From JAEUNJ01 sp052035955 (lineage in GTDB: Bacteria > Pseudomonadota > Gammaproteobacteria > Burkholderiales > Rhodocyclaceae), in assembly GCA_052035955.1 (NCBI GenBank), contig JBPOHD010000144.1, positions 1 to 17,857 on the forward strand: a DNA stretch of 17,857 bases, in the 5' to 3' direction. The first letter of the stretch is position 1, and each line of letters begins with the position of its first letter. The translations under genes were made by a program, and so were the position numbers. Below the pieces are notes generated by a model. That model did no database searches and had not been told where the DNA came from. It was given only the letters and a program-made list of their open reading frames with translations. Below are positions 8,179 through 14,163 of this stretch, one piece after another.

Positions 8179-8754
8179 TCACTGCTGTCCGGCGACCGGA
8201 GGCGGAATTGCCGGGTTGGCAATGCCGCCCGTATTCGTCCCGGCAGGGGCCGGCTTCGCCGTTGGGGCAAGGGGCTTGTTCAGGGGAGACGGCGACGCAA
8301 CCGGCTTCGTGGCACCCGGTTTCGGCACTGGACGAGACTTCGCGGCCTCCCTCAGTTTGTCTTTTTCCTCGTCAGACAGTTCCTGGTACTGTTGCCACTT
8401 GTCCCGGACGGCCTGCTGGGTCTCGGGGGGAGACTTCTTGAGGTTCTTGAACTTTTCCCTGGCCGCTTTGCGCTCCTCGGAAGACAGGCGCGCCCAATCC
8501 CTCATATTCGACTGCACCCGGGCCTGTTCCTCCGCCGTCATGGACGGGTAGCGGGTGGAAATTCCCAGCCATTTCTTCTTGCGATAGGGTTCCAGGGAGT
8601 CCCAATCGGAGGCCAAGGGCGCGAGGATGTGCTTCTGCTCCGGCGACAATTCCAACCAGGCAGGTTGCTGCAGCGGGGGCACTACGGCCGGCGCGGGGTT
8701 GGCGCCGGCCAATCCGAGGATTATTCCGAGGGCTGCGAGGATTTTTCGAGCCAT
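8179..8754 (-). CDS. DUF3106-type secreted protein with six 18-residue repeats
   Basis: A 191-residue protein with a clear signal peptide (MARKILAALGIILGLAGANPAPA, cleavage near residue 23), so it is probably periplasmic. Residues 34-141 split without gaps into six 18-residue units (34-51, 52-69, 70-87, 88-105, 106-123, 124-141). Most units begin x-x-(L/M)-(S/T)-x-E-E and end with an aromatic residue, for example ARLSSEERKAAREKFKNL. They should form charged amphipathic helices. Residues 142-191 are a Pro/Ala/Thr-rich tail probably lacking structure. The composition resembles DUF3106 proteins seen in Betaproteobacteria next to sigma factors. The gene overlaps the end of the DUF3619 gene by 34 bases and precedes the RDD gene. 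A periplasmic sensor role, comparable to CnrX or RseB, is my inference from the operon context. Confidence 0.8.
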   Translation of the reverse strand: MARKILAALGIILGLAGANPAPAVVPPLQQPAWLELSPEQKHILAPLASDWDSLEPYRKKKWLGISTRYPSMTAEEQARVQSNMRDWARLSSEERKAAREKFKNLKKSPPETQQAVRDKWQQYQELSDEEKDKLREAAKSRPVPKPGATKPVASPSPLNKPLAPTAKPAPAGTNTGGIANPAIPPPVAGQQ

Positions 8755-9104
8755 GCCTGGAATCCGCGGTCAAGGTAGGCCTCTGGCGGCAGTTCATCCG
8801 ACAGCAGCGCGGAATCGACCTCTTCGTTTTCCCTGGCCTGCTCGAACTGGTTCCAGTAGTAGGTTCCGATTACTCCGATGCAAAGCGCCGCGCCGGCGAG
8901 TATGGTCCGGCCCCGATGGACGAAATTCTCGGTCAAGAAACCGCCAAACCCAGCCAGGCGCATTCCGACGACGGGCGCAGAATGGGCCGCCAAGGCCTTT
9001 TGGCGCGCATCGAAAAGACGGTGCGCCATCGAAGGGTCAAGATGGTCCGTTCCATGGTTCAACGCTTGGCGAACCTTCAAGGCAAACAGCAGTTCCTGAT
9101 TCAT
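8721..9104 (-). CDS. DUF3619-type single-pass membrane protein, candidate anti-sigma factor
   Basis: A 127-residue protein with a cytoplasmic-type N-terminal region at 1-62 (MNQELLFALKVRQALNHG), basic HRGR just before one membrane helix at about 67-84, and an acidic external tail. The tail holds DSALLSDELPPEAYLDRGF at 97-115, a conserved-looking stretch. Positive charge on the N-side predicts N-in/C-out topology, as in anti-sigma factors such as RseA. The ATG overlaps the sigma factor stop (ATGA), with AAGGGA upstream as ribosome site. The open frame extends 28 codons further, but the coupled start fits better. The protein shares no clear zinc-binding HxxxCxxC motif, so it is not a ZAS-type anti-sigma factor. 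The anti-sigma role is inferred from position and topology only. Confidence 0.75.
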   Translation of the reverse strand: MNQELLFALKVRQALNHGTDHLDPSMAHRLFDARQKALAAHSAPVVGMRLAGFGGFLTENFVHRGRTILAGAALCIGVIGTYYWNQFEQARENEEVDSALLSDELPPEAYLDRGFQAWLEKSSQPSE

Positions 9105-9661
9105 AACTCGATTCCCTTGGCTTTCAACGCAGCCGCAAGAGTATGCGTCGCCCGCGAACAATGGGTCTTGACGCTGCCCTCGGAACATCCCATCGCGGCC
9201 GCGGTTTCGGCGGTATCCATATCTTCCCAGTAACGCATCAGGAAGGCCTCCCGTTGACGCGCCGGTAGTTTTTCGATCTCTTTTTCAATGATTGCAAGGA
9301 CTTGCGATTGCTCCAGGTTGCCCTGGGGGCTGCCAAAACTATTCGACTCGCCTTCCGCCGGCAAAGTTTCCAATGGGTCCGTATCGTCGTCGTCTCCCGA
9401 CAAGGACGAAAACAGGGTTGTCCACATGGACCGCACCTTTTGCCGGCGATAGAAATCGCGAATCGTGTTCTGGAGGATGCGTTGGAACAGCATCGGCAAT
9501 TCGTCCACGGGCTTCCCGCCGTACTTCTCGGCCAGTTTCATCATCGAATCCTGCACGATGTCGGCCGCCGCCTCCTCCTCGCGCACTGCGAACAGCGCCT
9601 GTTTGAAGGCACGCCTCTCGACGCCGGCGAGGAAATCGGAAAGTTCGTTTCGGGTGGCCAG
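9101..9661 (-). CDS. ECF-like RNA polymerase sigma factor (probable CTG start)
   Basis: Sigma70-family factor without regions 1 and 3. Region 2 covers about residues 8-70 (DIVQDSMMKLAEKYG, then LFQRILQNTIRDFYRR, which resembles the -10-reading helices). Residues 71-115 are a linker with an acidic DDDD run at 90-93, and region 4 spans about 116-177. Its helix-turn-helix is DTAETAAAMGCSEGSVKTH. The first ATG/GTG in frame is GTG at 9586, which would delete part of region 2. The coding pattern continues upstream as ATRNELSDFLAGVERRAFKQ to a CTG at 9661, preceded by AAAGGGA seven bases away. No ATG, GTG or TTG lies between that point and the in-frame TGA. I therefore place the start at the CTG, giving 186 residues. 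First gene of a four-gene operon, divergent from ilvB. Confidence 0.85.
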   Translation of the reverse strand: MATRNELSDFLAGVERRAFKQALFAVREEEAAADIVQDSMMKLAEKYGGKPVDELPMLFQRILQNTIRDFYRRQKVRSMWTTLFSSLSGDDDDTDPLETLPAEGESNSFGSPQGNLEQSQVLAIIEKEIEKLPARQREAFLMRYWEDMDTAETAAAMGCSEGSVKTHCSRATHTLAAALKAKGIEL

Positions 9662-9675
9662 CGTCTTGTCCCTTT
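9659..9675 (-). promoter_or_regulatory. Ribosome binding site and CTG start of the sigma factor gene
   Basis: On the minus strand AAAGGGA (9675-9669) precedes CTG (9661-9659) by seven bases, an ideal Shine-Dalgarno spacing. The residues after the CTG (ATRNELSDFL) match what I recall as the N-terminus of this betaproteobacterial sigma family, which supports initiation at a rare CTG. Confidence 0.6.
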
Positions 9676-9721
9676 GCGGGCATTTTTCTGGGTTTTGCGG
9701 CCTGGCGGATCAATGCCAACC

Positions 9722-9750
9722 TTGACCAATCGCGGCGGACTCAGTAAGGT
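9722..9750 (+). promoter_or_regulatory. Predicted sigma70 promoter of ilvBNC
   Basis: TTGACC at 9722-9727 is followed after exactly 17 bases by TAAGGT at 9745-9750. Transcription would begin near 9757, leaving a leader of only about 30 bases, too short for a classical ilv attenuator. A short inverted repeat, GTTTG at 9756-9760 and CAAAC at 9764-9768, sits at the predicted start site. Confidence 0.55.
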
Positions 9751-9786
9751 AACAAGTTTGGCGCAAACCAGGAACGACGGAAAAAC

Positions 9787-11496
9787 ATGCAGTTGACCGG
9801 TGCGGAAATTGTAATCAGGTGTCTCCAGGAAGAAAAGGTCGATTATGTCTTCGGCTATCCGGGAGGTTCAGTGCTTTACATCTACGACGAATTGTTCAAG
9901 CAGGACCAGATCAAACACATCCTGGTCCGGCATGAGCAGGCCGCCGTACATGCGGCGGATGCCTACTCACGATCCTCGAATCGGACCGGCGTCTGCATGG
10001 TGACATCCGGTCCTGGCGTAACCAACGCCGTGACCGGGATTGCCACGGCCTACATGGATTCCATCCCGGTGGTCGTCATCTCGGGCCAGGTGCCGACGGC
10101 CTACATCGGCCAGGACGCCTTCCAGGAGTGCGACACGGTTGGCATTACCCGGCCTTGCGTCAAGCACAACTTCCTGGTCAAGGACGTCCGCGATCTGGCC
10201 GTCACCATCAAGAAGGCCTTCTATCTCGCGAAGACCGGTCGTCCCGGGCCCGTCCTGGTGGATATCCCGAAGGACGTGACGGTCCAGAAGTGCGAGTTCG
10301 CGTATCCGAAGACGATTGCAATGCGCTCATACAACCCCGTCGTCAAGGGGCATGCCGGGCAGATCAAGAAGGCCGTGCAGTTGTTGCTCGATGCCAAGCG
10401 CCCGATGATTTACACCGGTGGTGGCGTCATCCTGTCCGATGCCGCCGACAAGCTGACCAAACTCGTCCGCATGCTGGGCTATCCGATCACCCAGACGCTG
10501 ATGGGTTTGGGCGGTTATCCGGCGACGGATCGGCAGTTCCTCGGCATGCTGGGCATGCATGGTACGGTCGAAGCCAACATGGCGATGCAGGAGTGCGATG
10601 TGTTGCTGGCCATCGGTGCTCGTTTCGACGACCGGGTGATCGGCAATCCCACGCACTTCGCGGAAGTGGCCCGCAAGATCGTGCATATCGACATCGATCC
10701 TTCGTCCATATCGAAGCGGGTCCGGGTGGATGTACCGATCGTCGGCAACGTGCCGGACGTCCTGGAAGAGTTGATCAAGCAACTGGAGGCCGCAGAGGCA
10801 AAACCCGACGAAAAGGCCCTGGCCGCTTGGTGGAAGAAAATCGAGGAGTGGCGCGGTCGCAACTGCCTCAAGTTCAAGCAGGGCAAGGACAAGATCATGC
10901 CCCAGTACGTGGTGCAGACCCTGTACGAGGTCACCGGCGGCGACGCCTTCGTTACCTCCGACGTGGGCCAGCACCAGATGTGGGCGGCCCAGTACTACAA
11001 GTTCGACAAGCCGCGGCGCTGGATCAACTCCGGCGGTCTGGGCACCATGGGTGTCGGCCTGCCCTATGCCATGGGTGTCCGCTTTGCCAACCCCAAGGCG
11101 ACCGTCGCCTGCATCACGGGGGAGGCATCGATCCAGATGTGCATCCAGGAGCTTTCGACGGCCAAGCAATTCCGCCTGCCGATCAAGATCGTGAATCTCA
11201 ACAACCGCTACCTGGGGATGGTTCGGCAGTGGCAGGAGATGTTCCACGGAAATCGTTACGCGGAGTCCTACGTCGACGCCCTTCCGGACTTCGTCAAGCT
11301 CGCCGAATCCTACGGCCACGTCGGCATGCGCATAGACAAGCCGGCCGATGTCGAGCCAGCCATCCGCGAGGCATTCACCAAGTACAAGAACGACCTCGTC
11401 TTCATGGATTTCATCACCGACCAGACGGCAAACGTCTTCCCCATGGTCGCGGCGGGCAAGGGCCTGTCCGAGATGATCCTGGCCGAAGACCTCTGA
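9787..11496 (+). CDS. ilvB: Acetolactate synthase large (catalytic) subunit
   Basis: Thiamine-diphosphate and FAD enzyme that condenses two pyruvates to 2-acetolactate (valine/leucine route), or pyruvate with 2-ketobutyrate (isoleucine route). Length 569 residues, typical. E50 in LVRHEQAAVHAA is the catalytic Glu that activates ThDP. The N-terminal PYR domain covers about 1-165, the central FAD-type domain about 190-340, and the PP domain 370-569. The ThDP/Mg motif, usually GDG...NN, reads GEAS at 445-448 with NN at 472-473. VRQWQEMFHGNRYAESY follows, as in IlvI/IlvB enzymes. The start MQLTGAEIVIRCLQEE is family-like. It leads the ilvB-ilvN-ilvC operon, with ilvN 19 bases downstream. The symbol ilvI would be equally acceptable. 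Confidence 0.97.
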   Translation: MQLTGAEIVIRCLQEEKVDYVFGYPGGSVLYIYDELFKQDQIKHILVRHEQAAVHAADAYSRSSNRTGVCMVTSGPGVTNAVTGIATAYMDSIPVVVISGQVPTAYIGQDAFQECDTVGITRPCVKHNFLVKDVRDLAVTIKKAFYLAKTGRPGPVLVDIPKDVTVQKCEFAYPKTIAMRSYNPVVKGHAGQIKKAVQLLLDAKRPMIYTGGGVILSDAADKLTKLVRMLGYPITQTLMGLGGYPATDRQFLGMLGMHGTVEANMAMQECDVLLAIGARFDDRVIGNPTHFAEVARKIVHIDIDPSSISKRVRVDVPIVGNVPDVLEELIKQLEAAEAKPDEKALAAWWKKIEEWRGRNCLKFKQGKDKIMPQYVVQTLYEVTGGDAFVTSDVGQHQMWAAQYYKFDKPRRWINSGGLGTMGVGLPYAMGVRFANPKATVACITGEASIQMCIQELSTAKQFRLPIKIVNLNNRYLGMVRQWQEMFHGNRYAESYVDALPDFVKLAESYGHVGMRIDKPADVEPAIREAFTKYKNDLVFMDFITDQTANVFPMVAAGKGLSEMILAEDL

Positions 11497-11515
11497 GGCG
11501 GCCGGGGTTACTACC

Positions 11516-12007
11516 ATGCGTCATATCATCTCCATCCTCATCGAAAACGAATCCGGCGCCCTTTCCCGGGTGTCCGGGCTGTTTTCCGCTCGTGCCTTCA
11601 ACATCGAATCCCTGACAGTCGCCCCGACCGAGGATCCGTCGCTTTCGCGGATGACCATAGTCAGTATCGGTTCGGACGACGTGATCGAGCAGATCACCAA
11701 ACAACTCAACAAGCTGATAGACGTGGTCAAGGTTGTGGACCTGTCCGAGGCTGCCCACATCGAGCGGGAACTCATGCTCTGCAAGGTGCGCGCGACCGGC
11801 AAGGATCGGGAGGAAATGAAGCGTGTCGCGGACATCTTCCGCGGCCGCATCATCGACGTCACCGAATCCACCTACGTCATCGAATTGACGGGTGCGGGCA
11901 GCAAGCTGGACGCCTTCCTGGAAGCGATAGACAAGTCGCTGATCCTCGAAACCGTACGTACCGGCGTCTGCGGCATCGGGCGCGGCGACCGCATTCTCAA
12001 GGTTTGA
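11516..12007 (+). CDS. ilvN: Acetolactate synthase small (regulatory) subunit
   Basis: Regulatory partner of IlvB that raises its activity and confers valine feedback inhibition. The 163-residue length is that of the long IlvH-type subunits. An N-terminal ACT domain (about 4-78) begins RHIISILIENESGALSRVSGLFSARAFNIESLTV, with the G14 and N29-type positions where valine binds at the ACT dimer interface. The C-terminal ACT-like domain spans about 80-160 (ERELMLCKV, then VIELTG, GVCGIGRGDR). The ATG follows the ilvB stop by 19 bases, and the gene is followed by a 54-base spacer with a strong hairpin before ilvC. The symbol ilvH is an alternative. Confidence 0.96.
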   Translation: MRHIISILIENESGALSRVSGLFSARAFNIESLTVAPTEDPSLSRMTIVSIGSDDVIEQITKQLNKLIDVVKVVDLSEAAHIERELMLCKVRATGKDREEMKRVADIFRGRIIDVTESTYVIELTGAGSKLDAFLEAIDKSLILETVRTGVCGIGRGDRILKV

Positions 12008-12015
12008 GACTCCGC

Positions 12016-12036
12016 CGCCCGGCCAACGGCCGGGCG
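12016..12036 (+). terminator. Hairpin in the ilvN-ilvC spacer (attenuator or mRNA-processing structure)
   Basis: A perfect 9-bp stem, CGCCCGGCC at 12016-12024 and GGCCGGGCG at 12028-12036, closes an AAC loop and is followed only by TCTT. The weak T-tract makes full termination unlikely. Partial termination, a 3' stabiliser for ilvBN mRNA or a processing site would all alter ilvC dosage. Confidence 0.5.
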
Positions 12037-12061
12037 TCTTCCAACGCAGAAGGGTAATTAC

Positions 12062-13078
12062 ATGAAAGTCTATTACGACAAGGATGCGGACCTCTCCCTG
12101 ATCAAGGGCAAGAAGGTCACCATCGTGGGTTACGGCTCCCAGGGGCATGCGCACGCGCAGAATCTCAAGGATTCCGGCGTCAAGGTCACCGTTGGCCTTC
12201 GCAAGGGCGGCGCCTCTTGGGACAAAGCCAAGAAGGCAGGCCTGAAGGTCGAGGAAATCGCCAAGTCGGTGAAGGATGCCGATGTCGTCATGATCCTCCT
12301 TCCCGACGAGAACATCCCCGCGGTCTATTACGGCGAAGTCGAACCGAACATGAAGAAGGGCGCCGCACTCGCCTTCGCCCACGGCTTCAACGTCCATTAC
12401 AACCAGGTGATTCCGCGTACGGACGTGGACGTCATCATGATCGCCCCCAAAGGGCCTGGCCACACCGTACGTTCAGAGTATCTGCGCGGAGGTGGCGTTC
12501 CGTCCCTGATTGCCGTCTTCCAGGACAGGTCGGGCAAGGCCAAGGACATCGCGCTCTCCTACGCGGCGGCCAACGGCGGCACAAAGGGCGGTGTCATCGA
12601 GACCAATTTCCGGGAGGAGACGGAAACCGATCTGTTCGGTGAGCAGGCCGTGCTCTGCGGTGGCCTGGTCGAACTGATCAAGGCCGGCTACGAGACTCTG
12701 ACCGACGCGGGCTACGCGCCTGAAATGGCCTATTTCGAGTGCCTGCACGAGGTCAAACTGATCGTCGACCTGATCTTCGAGGGCGGCATTGCCAACATGA
12801 ACTACTCCATCTCCAACAATGCCGAGTACGGCGAATACGTCACGGGCCCCAAGGTCATTGGCCCCGAGGCTCGGGCCGCCATGAAGGACGCCCTGAAGGA
12901 CATTCAGACCGGCGAGTACGCGAAGAAGTTCATCCTTGAAGGCCGTACCAATTACCCGGCCATGACTGCCCGCCGTCGCCTGACGGCGGCTCATCCGATC
13001 GAGCAGGTCGGTGAGCAGTTGCGTGCCATGATGCCCTGGATCAAGAAGAACAAACTGGTCGATCAGAGCAAAAACTGA
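12062..13078 (+). CDS. ilvC: Ketol-acid reductoisomerase (NADP+), class I
   Basis: Second common enzyme of valine and isoleucine synthesis. It isomerises and reduces 2-acetolactate or 2-aceto-2-hydroxybutyrate with NADPH and Mg. The 338-residue length is that of the short class I enzymes. The Rossmann motif GYGSQGHAHAQNL starts at residue 23. H107 (FAHGFN), K130 (APKGPGH), D190 and E194 (TDLFGE), E226 and E230 (FECLHE) and S251 (YSIS) are the expected catalytic and metal residues. S45-type cofactor-loop positions occur around GLRKGGAS. The ribosome site AGAAGGG lies eight bases before the ATG. The operon ends in a strong intrinsic terminator 21 bases after the stop. Confidence 0.98.
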   Translation: MKVYYDKDADLSLIKGKKVTIVGYGSQGHAHAQNLKDSGVKVTVGLRKGGASWDKAKKAGLKVEEIAKSVKDADVVMILLPDENIPAVYYGEVEPNMKKGAALAFAHGFNVHYNQVIPRTDVDVIMIAPKGPGHTVRSEYLRGGGVPSLIAVFQDRSGKAKDIALSYAAANGGTKGGVIETNFREETETDLFGEQAVLCGGLVELIKAGYETLTDAGYAPEMAYFECLHEVKLIVDLIFEGGIANMNYSISNNAEYGEYVTGPKVIGPEARAAMKDALKDIQTGEYAKKFILEGRTNYPAMTARRRLTAAHPIEQVGEQLRAMMPWIKKNKLVDQSKN

Positions 13079-13099
13079 GGCGCTGCCATCGATTCACGC

Positions 13100-13131
13100 A
13101 AAAAAGGCACAGCCCGGCTGTGCTTTTTTTT
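13100..13131. terminator. Intrinsic terminator after ilvC (probably bidirectional)
   Basis: GCACAGC (13107-13113), loop CCG, GCTGTGC (13117-13123), followed by eight T residues (13124-13131) and preceded by an A-run (13100-13105) that extends the stem. This is a textbook rho-independent terminator closing the ilvBNC unit. Confidence 0.9.
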
Positions 13132-13169
13132 CGTCTTCCGGCCTTGGGCATGGGGCCGGGGCGGTGCCG

Positions 13170-13175
13170 TAGAAT
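13170..13175 (+). promoter_or_regulatory. Possible -10 box upstream of pssA
   Basis: TAGAAT at 13170-13175 resembles the -10 consensus and lies between the ilvC terminator and pssA. The nearest -35-like hexamer (TTGGGC, 13144-13149) is 20 bases away, longer than ideal. A promoter is expected here because of the preceding terminator. Confidence 0.35.
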
Positions 13176-13201
13176 CGGTGGGAACTGGAGGAATGCTCAG
13201 G

Positions 13202-13972
13202 ATGCGCGAAATGCGAACCCGCAAGGTTCTGATGAATCCCGATTTGCGTCGGCGGGGCATCTATCTGCTCCCGAACCTGTTCACGACTGCGGCCCTGTTC
13301 GCCGGCTTCTACGCCATCGTCCAGGCCATGACCGGAAGGTTCGAACACGCCGCAGTAGCCATATTCGTTGCCATGGTCTTCGATGGTCTGGACGGCCGTG
13401 TGGCCCGTCTGACGCGTACCCAGAGCGCCTTCGGCGCCGAGTACGATTCCCTTTCCGACATGGTGTCTTTCGGTGCCGCTCCTTCGCTGGTGGTTTTCGA
13501 ATGGGCAATGAAAGGCATGGGCAAGTGGGGATGGATCGCCGCTTTCGTCTATTGTGCCGGAGCCGCCCTCCGTCTGGCCCGCTTCAATACCAACATCGAC
13601 ATCGTCGACAAACGTTACTTCCAGGGACTGCCCAGTCCCGCCGCCGCCGCGCTGGTGGCGGGCTTCGTCTGGATCGTGAACGACCTCGGGATCGGCGGAG
13701 AAGAGGTTCGCTGGTACGCCTTCGTCCTGACCTTGTTCGCCGGCATCACCATGGTCAGTAACATTCCCTATTGGAGCGGCAAAGAGATCAACCTGCGGCG
13801 CAGCGTACCGTTCATGGTCATCCCCGCGATCGCCCTCGCCTACGCGCTGGTCTCGAGCTACCCCCCAGGCGTTCTGTTCGCCCTCTTCCTCTGCTATGCC
13901 CTTTCGGGTTACGCCATGGCCGCGTGGCGGCGTTTCAACGGCAATCGGACTACGGTTGCACGATCCGATTGA
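13202..13972 (+). CDS. pssA: CDP-diacylglycerol--serine O-phosphatidyltransferase
   Basis: Integral inner-membrane enzyme that joins serine to CDP-diacylglycerol to give phosphatidylserine, the precursor of phosphatidylethanolamine. The CDP-alcohol phosphotransferase signature D-G-x2-D-G-x2-A-R-x8-G-x3-D-x3-D is complete (FDGLDGRVAR, then FGAEYDSLSD). Several membrane helices surround it. RRRGIYLLPNLFTTAALFAGF is the usual N-terminal segment of the bacterial (subclass II) PssA. The start is ambiguous. ATG at 13202 lies ten bases after GGAGG and gives 256 residues. GTG 13178, ATG 13193 and ATG 13211 are alternatives. In many Betaproteobacteria psd, encoding the next enzyme, sits between ilvC and pssA; here it is absent. 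Confidence 0.94.
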   Translation: MREMRTRKVLMNPDLRRRGIYLLPNLFTTAALFAGFYAIVQAMTGRFEHAAVAIFVAMVFDGLDGRVARLTRTQSAFGAEYDSLSDMVSFGAAPSLVVFEWAMKGMGKWGWIAAFVYCAGAALRLARFNTNIDIVDKRYFQGLPSPAAAALVAGFVWIVNDLGIGGEEVRWYAFVLTLFAGITMVSNIPYWSGKEINLRRSVPFMVIPAIALAYALVSSYPPGVLFALFLCYALSGYAMAAWRRFNGNRTTVARSD

Positions 13973-13984
13973 GTCGGTTATATT
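13956..13984 (+). promoter_or_regulatory. Predicted promoter of the leuA transcript
   Basis: TTGCAC at 13956-13961, a 17-base spacer and TATATT at 13979-13984 give a good -10 and a partial -35. The start point would be about 13991, the A of the ATG of the 28-codon ORF. The -35 and spacer lie inside the end of pssA. Confidence 0.55.
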
Positions 13985-13991
13985 CGACTCA
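13970..13991. repeat. Inverted repeat flanking the leuA -10 box (operator candidate)
   Basis: TGAGTCG at 13970-13976 and CGACTCA at 13985-13991 are perfect 7-bp inverted arms around GTTATATT, which contains the -10 hexamer. A dimeric regulator bound here would block RNA polymerase. The left arm includes the pssA stop codon. Confidence 0.5.
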
Positions 13992-14077
13992 TGAGTGTGA
14001 ATCTCGCCTTTGTCGCCCTGTTCCTCGCGCTTTCCGGCTTCCTGCTGGCGCGTCCTCTGCTGCGCCACGCGCGCTAG
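13991..14077 (+). CDS. 28-residue Leu-rich peptide upstream of leuA (leader peptide or small membrane protein)
   Basis: An ATG-to-TAG ORF of 28 codons that begins MSVNLAFVALFLALSG and ends LLRHAR. Eight residues are leucine (CTC or CTG mostly, one CTT), including two LL pairs. It lies between pssA and leuA, 86 bases before the leuA ATG. Its ATG coincides with the predicted transcription start, so it would be read from a leaderless mRNA. The end of the ORF can form either of two mutually exclusive stems: GGCGC 14047-14051 with GCGCC 14062-14066, or GCGCGT 14048-14053 with ACGCGC 14067-14072. This recalls leucine-attenuation leaders such as leuL of E. coli, but no T-run terminator precedes leuA. 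A single-pass membrane peptide, or chance, remains possible. Confidence 0.4.
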   Translation: MSVNLAFVALFLALSGFLLARPLLRHAR

Positions 14078-14163
14078 CAAACCACCCCCCCACAATTCGG
14101 AGTTTTGATCGGCCAGGCCCAGACCGCCGGCCAGGGACAATTGCATTCCCCCAGGAGACCACC

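Noticed and set aside
9339..9719. Minus-strand ATG frame of 126 codons overlapping the sigma factor gene start
   Set aside because: It has an ATG, but the translation is Arg-rich and unlike any sigma region. The adjacent frame continues the sigma N-terminus directly.
10128..11615. Plus-strand frame of 495 codons overlapping ilvB in another phase, and a minus-strand frame of 396 codons at 10327-11517
   Set aside because: Both lie over ilvB, whose catalytic motifs are intact. They are third-position GC shadows.
14078..14163. Classical attenuator terminator before leuA
   Set aside because: GGCC repeats can pair weakly, but there is no stable stem followed by a T-run, so intrinsic termination is not supported.
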